Of a DNA stretch of 64,000 nt, positions 49,681 to 61,640 are shown one piece after another. Below the pieces are notes generated by a model. It made no database searches. It was not told the DNA's origin and saw nothing but the letters and a program-made list of their open reading frames with translations. The position numbers and the translations under genes are program-made. The stretch's first letter is position 1, and each line of letters begins with the position of its first letter. Source of the DNA: Ooceraea biroi (Eukaryota > Arthropoda > Insecta > Hymenoptera > Formicidae); the NCBI RefSeq assembly GCF_003672135.1, contig NC_039512.1:8076874-8140873 (forward strand), read 5' to 3'.

Positions 49681-52250
49681 TCCTTGTTAAGCTTGATTGG
49701 TTATTCTATAATGTGTTAGATACAATTGATTATTCTATAATTATTCTAATATAATAATCTCACAATGAGAAGTTTAAATAATGAGGATACAGACTGCCAT
49801 TTGTATGTAATACGTGTATGTATGACTTCTTTATATGACAAGTTCTTAACGATTATATCACAGTAATCAGCTAAACTCTCTTAGTAGTTTTTACATAAAA
49901 TTGATTTAATTTCTAAATTATATATATACAGTTATTTTGCACATTTTATTGCTGCAATATCAAATTCTGATACATTTATGCAAATTAATCACGACATCTA
50001 AATATTACGATATACAAAAAGTAAATTACAAATTCTTATCAAATACTATCCAACGTTGCAAGCAAATCGTCGTCAATTTTAACTGCCAGGAATACTAATA
50101 AGATCCATCGTAAAAAAGATAGGACAGTGTCCTCATTTCGTATTCAATCGCATTTCCGCCTGGATGGGTGTTCGAGCTGTCTGAAAGTCCTCATTAGTGA
50201 CTGCGATTGGCTTCGTAAGCATTAGCATTCTATCACGTGATTTTTTATCATGAAAAGGATGTCTAAAATTAGTTGACTTTTGACAATAAAATTAACTTTC
50301 TTTATTTTTCGTCTCTTTTTGGTATAAAACTAGGACGATGCAACGGGTTTAACACTTTTAATAGAAAAAGGAAAGGAAGGAAGATACTCACAGTTTCCAA
50401 AGATTCTCGAAAAACTTGTCTCCTCATAGAAACAAGTCGCATCACGAAGTCTAAAGACGGTAATTCGAATGCCTACTGTTAAAGGAGCAAGTAGCTGTGT
50501 CATCTCGATCCTGATTACCGCTCTGCTCCGGGCTATGGTCAAGCGTTCATGCCATTCTAATTAGCGACTGCAATTGGGGGGCAAGGGCGAGTTGGCAGCT
50601 GCGCCCGCGGGAATTGTTGCCGCGTTGAGTGCACCTCGGCGCTACCAATCCGGTGAAATTTCTCCGTTATACGACCGACGAATCCGCCAAACGGTTCAGC
50701 AAAATTCCTCCTCCGTTTCTAGTCAAAACTACGGATTTTGATTAGATTTTGATCGGACGCTTGGGCTGTGATTCGCGTTTCAAAGTAAACTCAAGTAACC
50801 GAATGAAGAATGGATAATTCCAGCGGTGCATTTGATATTGAAGGACTGAATGAATTAAATAAGAAGACTGGCAAAGGAGATAAGAGCTAGAGAGATTATA
50901 TTCGTTATGCCGTGAGCCTGAATTATTCAAATTTATTCAGGATAGTCGAGAATTTAACGACCACTTAATATTTAATAGAATAAAGGAAACAGTTATATTT
51001 TAAGTACAATATACCTTGAAACACTTAGTGATTTTCGATATCACAATATCTTGGAAAAAGAAATACAGAGAGCTCTCTTTGTTGGAGGCCTTTTGAAGAT
51101 TTTTATTTTAAAGAAGAATACAAAAATTACGGTTATTACATATTATTGTGAAATATGATTAATTTCGAAAATAAAAGAATGATTTTTATAATTATATTTA
51201 ATTTTAAAAAATTATGATATTTATAATTAAAACATGTAGTATTAAAAAACTGATAATAACAATATAAGAGATATTATATGCACATATTTGTATACAGATA
51301 ATTATTATTATAATTATAAAATCTTCTCGATTTATATATATCAAAAAACAATATTAAAATGTCTTTGTGCAAGCAAGATCGTGTTATTTCGCATCGTAAT
51401 TGTTCTTTCCTTGGCATCCTTGTTACTTTCATTAGCAGCTTTACTAGTGGGAATTGTCATGGCGCAATGGTACATCCGTGCGCAAACCGTCTGAGATTGT
51501 CGCATCACATAATCGACCCGCTGTTAGACCGCTCGAAATTTATGCGACAGTTTCTGAGCAAGAGCAATAACGTTAACAACGGAAGATATTTGTTCGAAAT
51601 ACATAGAAGCATAAATGCGAAAGACAGAAGCAAAGATAGAAGTGCGGTAGGACGGAAATAAAAGAAAACGGGAACGAGTAGAATGTAACGTAATAAATAA
51701 AGGAAGGACGATAGAAGCTGGGAGTAGAATATTGTCGGCGTACAGTAAGCGCTTGTTTTTATCTTTTGAAGTGCAAAGCGGGAATGCTGCATTTTTTCTG
51801 GTTTTTAATCTTAAATTTATGGAATTTTGTAAATGTCATGCGGAAAAGAATAGATCAATGTTTATTGTTGAAAATACCATAAAGCAATATTTATACGTGC
51901 ATTCAATGTACGCTTTCATATTATCATACATTGTATCTTTTATTACTATTTATTTTTTTTATTACATATATCTTAATCCAAAAGTTTCCAAATTTTTACT
52001 CAGTTTATATTAAATTTTAAAAATTAGCAGCAAACATAAATAATTACCATAATTATTATAATGTATTGTACATAATTATAACATAATATAATTATATAAT
52101 TATATATTTTATTATATAATTTTATGAAGTATGAAGGTAAAGTGTATTTTTAACAATAACTTTATTAAAATAAATATTGTTAGGAAATTTATATGTGTTT
52201 ATTCATTTAATATCATAGAAATTGCTTAAAGTATTCTTTAATTGTACATT
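49681..52250. other. AT-rich DNA with small patches
   Basis: AT-rich. GC-richer at 50500-50780 and 51370-51540. The second patch contains the end of a 68-codon frame with a hydrophobic stretch (see findings). No gene is assigned. Confidence 0.6.
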
Positions 52251-52600
52251 TTTTATTAAAGCCGCCCGGAAAAACTCATTGAACACTGTCGTCATCCTAA
52301 TTAGTAGAGATAGGAGCTTGGTTGCAGCTGAGGTCTCCTGTTAGTTTGCTGAATACATAGGTGCACCTGCAACGGTTACCCATTTGGTGCTTTCGTGCCC
52401 TGCTCTGTATACTACAAGTAGAACTCTCTTGATGGATTTGTCAATGCCCGTCAATTTGCTTTAAAGCCGAATCAATGGCGTTTATTTGCATATTCATTTA
52501 AATTTTTTAATGCCAGCAAATTAGATTTAAGTAATTTGCATACGTCCATCAAGCATCCATCTTTAAGCTTCAAACGTCTTTCTTCTTTAAACGCTTATTA
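52251..52600. promoter_or_regulatory. conserved-element-like segment
   Basis: Intermediate-GC DNA between AT-rich flanks, open in no frame of note, carrying CCTAATTAG, GGTGCACC and three POU-type octamers or near-octamers. The texture is that of a developmental enhancer. Conservation could not be tested. Confidence 0.35.
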
Positions 52601-52618
52601 ATTATAATACATGCAAAT
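52454..52618. promoter_or_regulatory. POU octamer cluster
   Basis: ATTTGCAT occurs at 52484-52491 and 52534-52541 (same orientation, exactly 50 bp apart). Its reverse complement ATGCAAAT is at 52611-52618, and the near-match ATTTGCTT at 52454-52461. ATGCAAAT is the classical octamer bound by POU-domain proteins (Oct1, Nubbin/Pdm, Ventral veins lacking). Binding here is inference. Confidence 0.4.
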
Positions 52619-53640
52619 AAAATTAGCTATGAGCTTCTTTCTCGATGTTTTACATAACAAAGGGGACAACTTATTACATACGAACAGAAAAATATTTTTA
52701 ATAAAATATTCCTGCTTCATAAATCTACTTTTATACGATATCATAATCATAATATGAATATCGTTTAATATCAAAGTATGAGCGTTTGAATCCGTTTTTA
52801 ATGAACTATTCAATAGTCCAGTCCTCGATTGTAATTAGGAACTGCGTCCTCGCGAATAATGTACGAAACGTATGTGTATGCACCAGTGGTCCAAAACGTT
52901 CCTAATTCTCTTGCTCGAGCGAAGGCAGCACGATGTAAATATGAGGACAATACGGAACGACGAATCTGGATTTCGGTGAAACACGGCCAGCAGTGACAGT
53001 ACACAAGTTATAACAAATTGCACGGTGCCGTGCACGCAACTTCGTATCACTTTGTATATTTCTCCGTTCTGTTCTTCCATCATTACATCTTCTCATTTCC
53101 GTTGTTTAATTCTGATTAACGAACGCGATGTATCAGTACTGTAGACACGTCTCAGAAATAATCTTATAAATGTTTTGAATAACGAATATCACATCATCTA
53201 TAAAAAACGTACAATAGTTTTTTTTCTAGATACAAATTAAATAACTTACATATATTAGGTCATTAACTGAGCAATCCAAGTCGCGTCTAAATGGCGATAA
53301 AAATTAAACACATACTTGTGGCAGCACAACATAGCTTGTCGTATATTAATTTTAGTAGGATAGGCACAGCCTTTACAAAAATTCTCTAAAACATCTTTAC
53401 AAAATTTGTATCATCTACACGCGATTCGAATTACTTAGTTAATGACCTAATGTAATTATGTGTCTATGAAGTGTGTTTGTAAAAAGGAAGAGGAGGAAAA
53501 AGGAGATGGTACGTCAGCAATATTGGAACTCACTTAATGAGTCGCTATAAAGCACATTAATAATTTTCGATCTGTCTACATATAGATTATAGACAGTTAC
53601 CGAAATAATAAGCAGATCGGCATAATGTATAATTAAAGCG
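52601..53640. other. mixed DNA containing a MITE
   Basis: AT-rich to 52810, intermediate at 52815-53150 with a TGCACGG/CCGTGCA inverted repeat (53019-53034), then the transposon relic at 53255-53450. No gene is recognised. Confidence 0.65.
53255..53450. mobile_element. 196-bp mariner-like MITE
   Basis: The left end TTAGGTCATTAACTGAGCAA (continuing to about 53287) is matched by the reverse complement of the right end, with four or five differences in about 32 bases. The left end follows TA. The right end is followed by TG, a probable mutation of the expected TA target duplication. The TTAGGT start and TA target are typical of Tc1/mariner elements. At 196 bp it cannot encode a transposase and is a non-autonomous deletion derivative. 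Two further ends of the same family lie at 24160-24206 and 36106-36253. Confidence 0.88.
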
Positions 53641-54690
53641 TGCTATGATTTGCTGGCGCAACCATGTGCCGATTGAACTTTCAACGGGCGATCGGCGACC
53701 GCATTCGGTTACGCTGCATGGCTTGCACAGTGCTACAAACGCGATGTAACTCGACGACCGCAATCACGGCCGTATCAACATAATCCGGTGCGACCGGTAT
53801 AATTAAAGCACGCCGGGCGATCGGCGGGTAAACCGCGACGCGGTGACAACTCGTCATAGAGAGGCGTTTCGAGGCGAGTCCGTGGCCGGCATGAGTCGCC
53901 GAGCTGGATCGTTGATTAATAGTTAGCGCCAGGCCGCAATGTGCACCAACGGCTTGCAGTCGGCGCAGTTGCGAACCCAACAGGCTTGGATAGCTCGCCG
54001 AATAGCCAGCACGTTCGTGCTGCGTGCCCAATTTTGGCCCCCTTCCCGCCCTCCCCGGCAGGCAGGTTGTTAATCAACGCAAATATTTAGCGTGACTAAA
54101 CGTAGCGCGTTGAGTAAGCGAGCGAGCGGGACGATTTCGCCACTGATGCGAGCCAATCTACATTGGGTAAAATTGGGGGTGAAAGAGGGAGATGCCGGTT
54201 GGTGGTAGCAGGCGTAGAAAGGGTCGTGTGCCCGGACCGGTTCGACTGACAGCTACTTGGGGGGGGGGGAGGGGAAGGTGTATGGAGATACGCGGAAGTG
54301 CAGGGTGAGGATAGTGAATGTGGCTGTTTAGATATTATTTAGCAGTAAATCGCAACGGGGGTTGGCAGGGGTGTAACGCTGACGCGGCAACACGTTAAAG
54401 GCGGAACCCAGACTCACCGTACCAGATGCCGTCCACCCTTTCGCTCCCGCCTATCCGCTATTTTCCATCCTCCTGCGAGCGATCGTGCCGTCTCTTTCCT
54501 CGTTGTGTCTCGGGGTTTATCTAGCGTTAGCCGGCTGTTGGAAACTACTGCCGGAAATCATCCGAAAGACGCTTGATGACGTGCGCTTAGTTAAGTTTAA
54601 CGATCGCTGAAGAGTAGTGCGTGTATACGTCGGAGAATCGGACTCCGTGAGATAACGAGAGAGTGTGTTACGAACGATGGAATCGAGATA
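53641..54690. other. GC-richest island in the window
   Basis: Dense CpG, with a run of 11 G at 54259-54269. A 116-codon minus-strand frame (53681-54031) shows no domain. The stretch 54400-54680 could be a promoter with a non-coding first exon, but no initiator or donor is decisive. Confidence 0.5.
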
Positions 54691-55142
54691 ATCTTACTTT
54701 TTGCGTCGCAATTTGTAGAAACTAAGAATATACTTCGATCAGTCTTATCCAGCAAGAAAGTGCAAGAAACAAGGAAGTATATAAAATTCTATCATCATTT
54801 ACAGAAGAAAAGTAGTTGGCGAATAAAATGTGCAATCTCCCATAATTCTCTTTTGCAACGCGTATCATGATCGTATCTAAGATTTCATCCACCTGTTACG
54901 TAAAATATATATAGACGACTGTTTTGTGCTTTCAGTTAAAATGTGTTACGTCATGGATGGGCAGTCGTAAAATATTGCAAAATTGCAACGGTGAAAAGTT
55001 TGTTGCGTAACAATGATGATTACAATGATGTATCTTTACATACAATTTCTACAAGATTAATAAGAATCGTATAGTAAGCTTAAATTAAACACATTAGAAG
55101 TGCATGTTCTTTCAGCTTACTTAACAAGGATATATGTTACAC

Positions 55143-55168
55143 AACGATGATGCAGTTGCATCATCGTT
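55143..55168. repeat. 12-bp inverted repeat, 2-nt centre
   Basis: AACGATGATGCA and TGCATCATCGTT flank the dinucleotide GT. The arms match perfectly. Confidence 0.9.
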
Positions 55169-55280
55169 AAATTTCTGCTATCGTTTCAGAGTAACGGTAA
55201 TTTAATCTTATTATGCGTTACAACAAAGGATTCGGCGGTTACAGTGATTTAACGTAGTAATGGTGCTAACTGTACCGCAA

Positions 55281-56125
55281 GGGTGTCAGTAATAGGTAAT
55301 TAATGATCTACTCCGGCTCGATGCCACGAATTCAATGAAACCGTGGATATGATGCGGCACCGTCATGCCGTGGTTATCTGCTCACCTCATGCGCTTTAAT
55401 TACATCGAATTGCAGATTACGGTATCCATAATGTATCGATGTGACATCGCAAGATTGAATTGAAAGTTTCAACACTAGAAGGTATCACGGATCTCAAGGA
55501 TTAAATTCAATGCACGATACTATATTCACTTACTTTTTTAATCTTTTGTTTTATGTATTCTTACGTAAATGAGAAAAATCTTGGATGAAGATTTAAAGAT
55601 TTCCCCTAGACCGAGAGCTAATAAACTTAGAAATACTTGAGCTTCTTTACGAAATAAAACAGTATAGAAACTTGCGAACTTGAAATAGCTTTGTACTTTG
55701 TTTTTCTTCTTCGAATATTAAGAACCGGTTGTATGTAACGCTTTAAATAATTTTGTATAGATATATTTCAATCCATTTAATCTATTTAATCTATATTGAT
55801 CTATAAATTGTTTTTATCACTATTATTAAAACATTTTATGAAGTCTTCTTTACAAGAAAAAAAATATATATTAGAAAGAATATTTAAAACGTCTAATGTT
55901 TCTATGAATTTTGAAGTTTAATATAAAGCCGAACAAATTCGTGAATTGTTGTAAGTACGTATGTGAATATATCGTATTTGAAAAATCTCTATATATTTTA
56001 ATAATGCTTACATGATAATGCGGCATTATGATAATGTCGAGTAGATTTGTACAGTGAAATCACGGGGTACATCAATGGGTAATCAGCAATCTACTCCGAT
56101 TTGGTGTATGCGAATTTGATTATTA
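55281..56125. repeat. diverged duplicated motif block
   Basis: The segments 55281-55336 and 56065-56120 share GGTAAT, ATCTACTCCG and a following G-rich word at the same spacing. In the 29 bases from GGTAAT, every difference is a transition. The rest of the interval is not duplicated. The two may be repeated regulatory modules. Confidence 0.45.
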
Positions 56126-58154
56126 CATGTTGGTATTAGATGTTCATATTATTTACTAATCCCTGCGATGTAGTTATATCGATAATCGTCGATATTACTG
56201 TTCTGTGATCACTGATTGCAGAGGAAACGTTCTGCTAACATATACAAAAGCATAATACTTGACTAACGTAATTCTGCAAAAAATAAAATTAGGAATACAT
56301 AATATTCCTTTATAATTATAAATATATTGTTTATATAATATGTACCGTTTGTAAAAAAATTATGATATTGTTTATATTGTTTATAATATTCATCTGCATA
56401 TATGATTAATAAAAAACTGTTTTTTTAAAAATAATTATTGTTGAAAATATTAAAACTGTTAAAACAAACAGTATTGTATGTAACAAATAAAGGTTTGTGA
56501 TAAAATAATGGTAGCGTGCTATAATAATTCATTAACTACTATTTTATAAAGCGTTGCTCTCTTATAAAACAACATTATTGTTATACGTGACGAAGGTAAT
56601 TCAAAATACGAGAATTAGTTAAAGCCTCAGGAAGGCGATTATAACACTAGTGAAAAAATGGCCCAAGCTTACGTCCTACTGTTCTTTTTTTACCGTCTCT
56701 CTTCCTTCTCCTCTTTTTCAACGCTTACGTGGAGATTTTTACGTCGTGGGCGTCGCAATGCATCGGGAAACAAACGCGGCCGACGACGGAAGCGGATTTG
56801 TCATTGCGAGCGATGCTGTGATGCATCATACCAAAGTGGATAGTAAACGGATTGCGCGACCTCCATGGTGGCAAAGCGTTTTTCTCGGAAATTGTTGCGG
56901 GAATTCGCTCTATCGCGGGCATCTTTGCTGCGTTCACTATCCTCGATTCCAGCAACGATAACGAGCGAGATGAAAGACGTAATAAAGGTGGTGTTGCAAC
57001 TCAATAATATTATGTTTAAATTTTATCCGCAAATACTAACGAAGTTTGCTCCGTGATGTTGTTAAGATTTTTATATTATTTGTGTATAATTAATGCTTCT
57101 ATACGCGCGAATAATTACGCGTAATTAACGGAAACATTTTTTAAAGTATTACTTATTGCTCTCATGAAACTAAAGGAGTTTTATAAAAAATTATTAATTA
57201 AAATGCGTCGATCTACGATCAAACCATGAACCGCATTTATTACATAACTTAGACATGTAATATAATGTCTCTCCTAACGAGAGACCATATTTTGAATTAA
57301 TATCCGTGTCTTTTGACAGGACCGGCGTCTGGAATAGTTCGATAGTATAGAGTTTCGTCGTTAGTCGGGTAATATCGTTAACCTATCAGAGAGCAGTTGT
57401 GCCCGTGTCCCTCTAATGCGTAACTACGATATTCCCCGATGACCCTAGCCATTTACCACCAGGCCACCCCTTACCGTCACTTTGCTAACCCTCTCTCTCC
57501 CACGGGATGCAGATAGATAATCACGCCATCGTTCCTAATGCACCAGTATGGCGTTTTGAGATCTAGACATTCTAGCATACATTTAAATGTATTAAAAACT
57601 ATAAATAATAACAGCGATGTAATAAAAAGTTATGCTACGAGCAAAAGTATTGATTCTGCATGGTAATAAAGATGTCGCATAACATTTAATGTCAGGAAAC
57701 GAGAATTTTACATTTTTTAAATTAATTAACAAGAAATTTAATAAGATACTTTTTTGAAACATATTTCTGCGGTTTTAGAAAGAATTGTAAATTCTTTATT
57801 ACCGTTACGTTCTGTTTTGCGTAATGAATACATTGAATTTGATCTACTTATCGTGCGAAGAAAGTAGATATGCTGTATGTGCGTGACATAGGTTTGTGTA
57901 CTGATTTTTATGCATTCACAAATGATACATGAAAATAAAGTATAATAAAGAATGAATAAGTAAAGGATAAAACGCGGCGATTGAGAATAGAATTCTAAAT
58001 AAAGTGTTGCGATGAAAACGACGAACGGATCAAGAATGCACGCGGTCAAACGCGACAGTGCTAGGTACATAGAAAAGATCCATGTATATGTAAGATGCTG
58101 GCGAAAGAAAAAAAGACGGAAATGGAAACGAAGAGGATGGCACAGCTTCTTTCA

Positions 58155-58194
58155 ACGAAGAATTATTTACTTCTTTGACGAAGAATTATTTACT
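58155..58194. repeat. 17-bp direct repeat, period 23
   Basis: ACGAAGAATTATTTACT occurs at 58155-58171 and 58178-58194. Confidence 0.9.
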
Positions 58195-58685
58195 GTGCCG
58201 AGTAACCGTATTGTTGACGCATTCCGTTGTCAACATTCTTATACATTGACTACATTTCACGGTTTAGTATCTATAGACGAGCAGCAGCAATATTTGACCG
58301 GGAGGAGAGATTGCTCAGGACTTCAAATATGTTCAGTGGCATAAAACGCGGTCACTTATGATCTCGAATGTCATGTATACTGAGCGAGTTGTTGGTACAA
58401 TGTGGTTGAACTTGGACTACCCCGAAGAATTTATCGATCTACTGGGAGCAGGATGATTTAAGTACAACGGAGCGAAATTTATTTTATGCCGCACAATTAA
58501 ATTTTCCGGAAACATATTACACGGAGTGCACAAATATATGTAATAATAAATAATAAATAAAAAAGAAGATATAGATGAATGTAATATAACAGAAGATAAA
58601 ACGCCCGATTTTGATTGTGACAAATAGATAGGTATCGCTATTGAGGATAATTAGCAATTAACAAAAGGTATATTAATTGCGCGGT

Positions 58686-58955
58686 GCTACGTACGTAGCT
58701 CAATGTTGCTGTAATCATGATGCGCTGTAATCATGATGCGTCAATTCCATAATTCCATGGTAAGTCACAGAAGGATGTAATCGTGATTATACGCATTGCA
58801 AATGAAGTTTCTGTCTAAGCTTGACGTGGTGATGACAATGTGAGATACGCAACGCTATTGCTTTTCCGCGCGTGGTACATCTATCTGACCACCATTTCCG
58901 AAACACTTCACTTACAATCCTGCTTTATTCTCTATCCTCACATACGTACGTATGT
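58686..58955. repeat. two TACGTACGTA palindromes
   Basis: GCTACGTACGTAGC at 58686-58699 and ACATACGTACGTATGT at 58940-58955 are perfect palindromes sharing a 10-bp core, 255 bp apart. Confidence 0.85.
58709..58740. repeat. 16-bp tandem duplication
   Basis: CTGTAATCATGATGCG occurs at 58709-58724 and 58725-58740, with no spacer. Confidence 0.95.
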
Positions 58956-60060
58956 CCTATGTGCGGAAGTCACGTATAAGTTCCTTGATATGATGTATGT
59001 TCCCGATACCGTGCCCTCACAGGTCGTCCGATTCAATGTATCTCTGTGTCACGTATAGATACGAACATACCTACTCATAAGCAGGGCTACTGCTATACAA
59101 GATGCCCCAAAAATGTGCCTTTATAGCAAATCCTTGCTTTCCTCGTCGAGAGATAAATATATTTGCGATATTTGATCAGATCTCACCATCACAAATTTAA
59201 GCTCTGCATTCGGTAACGTAGAAAATGTTAATTAATTAATTGAAGTATTAATTGATTGTTGCGTGTAACTAATTAATTACTATAGTATCGATTGCATATA
59301 AATGAGATGAATCTCTATGGTCAAATGCGTTTGTGTTGGCACGTGCATAAACGCATCAAGCCAGCCTTGCCGTTAGGCTATCTTTTGTACGTAACTAATG
59401 TTATATATTATAATAACAAGAGATACCTAATTAATTATTCTCTCAGGTTTTGATTGAATTCAAACGTTAATCAATACAAAAATTGATGCAGGAACATTTG
59501 CATTGTTATTAGCAAAGATAAATCTTTAATTTCTGAACGTGCGTTATGGATTATAGACGACATATAACTTATACTTTCGCCTATATTTATGGCTAAATTG
59601 TATAAAAATGCATGGCATTATCTACATACATCAACATGGAAGATAGCGATTTTTATTGTCTTATATATACTGCCTTTTGCCGTGTTTAATAAAATGTTTA
59701 ATAAAATGCGTTTAATAAAATGCGCTTTCGATCGTAAAGTGACAAAAGAGAAAGAGTTTTACAGGCGCATTTTACAACTACATTTTACAAATGTATTTTT
59801 GTTGAACATCGTTAATCACATCTAGCTAAAACGGTTAAACGTAGCTTCATCTTGTAAAAGAATTACCACGCGCAAAAGACGAGAAGTCTTACGCCAAAGA
59901 AATATTAATTAAAGCTGCTCTTATATCTTGGATTCTAATTACGGAAAGGACACTCGGAAGAATTCAGCCCCCAGCTCCCACCCCTACTTTTAAGATGCAC
60001 AGCGCGAAAGAAATCACCATTTCGTTTTTTTTGCTATTTTCTATTATACATTGTTTGCTT

Positions 60061-61640
60061 AAACGTTATCACTGCCTTTGATTCTGATTAAGTGACACAT
60101 CGTACGCGATGCATTTACGTCAGCGACGTTATCGAATTCCGTCGCCGAACGACGAAACAATTGACAGGTTCGTGGCGACGACGGCAAAAGAAAACGGCGA
60201 CTCCACGGAGGACATGCGAGAACATTCAATTCGACGTGACGGAAGAGTACATCAAAGACGTATGGCGTGTACATGGCGTGATATACCCTCGTGCACTCGA
60301 GCACACAGGCGTCACCGTCTACGTGACTTCCTGAGAGACGGATAGGTAGGTACATGGCGATCGGGAGTAAAGCGGGTCGCCGAGTGAAACATGCCGGAAA
60401 CGATGGTCAAGCAGAGTTGCAGAACGAACGGAGTGGCAGACACGGAAGGAACTTGTCTGCAGAAGTTACGAGATACTATTGTTTTATTAGCAGGCAAAAT
60501 TGGAACTTTAAAGAACTGCTTGCTTGATAAACAGAAATTGCTTGAATGCGACTTTATTAAAGGCCGTTGTTGCACGCCTAAGAATGTAGTACCTTGTACG
60601 CAAAGCGGAATAAAACGCACGTACACAAGCGCAAACTTGACGGATATTTTTTTAATTTTCTTAAACGTAAAATAGTTTTAAAGCCTCCTTTTACTTTGAT
60701 ACAAAGTTACTCGGAACTTACGTGTTATGGTGCAAGATGTAGCAGATACTTAAAAATACAAGAGAATCAGTACTAGTAACAAGTAAAAAGAAATAAAAGG
60801 AAATAAAACACTTGAATGATGATTTTCTGTGATTCGAATATTTAAAAGAATCCTAAGAGGGTAACGAATGTATCTCAGAAGTTAAAGATAGGATTTTTTA
60901 CTTTATTATTAACATTGCACATGGATGTACAAGTGCCTGAGAACAGTCGTGGAAGACGATGTTGTTCATTAACTATCTACCGTTAATTACTGGGAATACT
61001 CAATAGCGTGTAATGTACAAGTAATTATCTTAAATTACCCGTCTTTCTGATAAAGCCATTTTTAATTTCCTTTTGCGGGTAATGTACTATCTTCGAATCT
61101 CATGAATCGAAACAGTTTATTGCTAATTGTCATAAAGTTAAGGGGATTCTTTAATCATTATAACTTTACTAGAACTTTCCTATTTTTACTCGCAATTACT
61201 TGATTTTCATGCAAATTGCACAATAATATTGCCTAATAATTCTTCATTATTTAGGATCATTACTGTAAGACATTTCTGACAATAAAAACAGTTTTAATTA
61301 CCGAAGTCATGCCAAATGTGTTTTTCGAAACAATTCTCGAAGTAACAAACTAAGATTGTCTTGCCGGAAAGTCGATAAGCTGCCGTTACTCGGCAGTACG
61401 TGCTCAAACTAAGCGGTGAAACACACGTACACATACGCAATATATATCTATATATGATATAAAAATCTCTAACTAGTTTCACATTATTGGAAAGTTTTGT
61501 CGCGATTGAGCGGGTGGTCTCTACGGTCCTGCCCGGATAAAGAACTAAAGTTAAGCTTCGAAGAAAAAAGAAGGTACATCAACCAATCAACGGTGGCTCA
61601 CGGCGACAGTAAAATTCTCATATGGTGAGAAAATAAAATA
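60061..61640. other. CpG-rich patch, then AT-rich DNA
   Basis: GC-rich at 60070-60460, AT-rich after about 60640, with a small GC-richer patch at 61490-61620. Overlapping frames of 78-104 codons occur on both strands. The 94-codon plus-strand frame at 60391-60675 has seven cysteines but no signal peptide and no family I know. Confidence 0.5.

Larger units (their letters stand above)
54691..57560. other. mixed DNA with regulatory-like patches
   Basis: Intermediate at 54690-55500 (palindrome and first duplicated motif block), AT-rich at 55500-56020 and 56270-56560, second motif block near 56063-56125, intermediate at 56640-56990 and 57280-57560. Frames of 60-103 codons at 56650-57056 overlap on both strands. 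No gene is recognised. Confidence 0.6.
57561..60060. other. mixed, mainly AT-rich DNA
   Basis: AT-rich with intermediate patches at 58010-58470 and 58680-59110. Two TACGTACGTA palindromes and two short direct repeats are listed separately. Open frames of 72-110 codons resemble no family I know. Confidence 0.6.

Noticed and set aside
60391..60675. Cysteine-containing 94-codon frame as a secreted peptide
   Set aside because: No signal peptide, no regular cysteine spacing known to me, and overlapping frames on the other strand.
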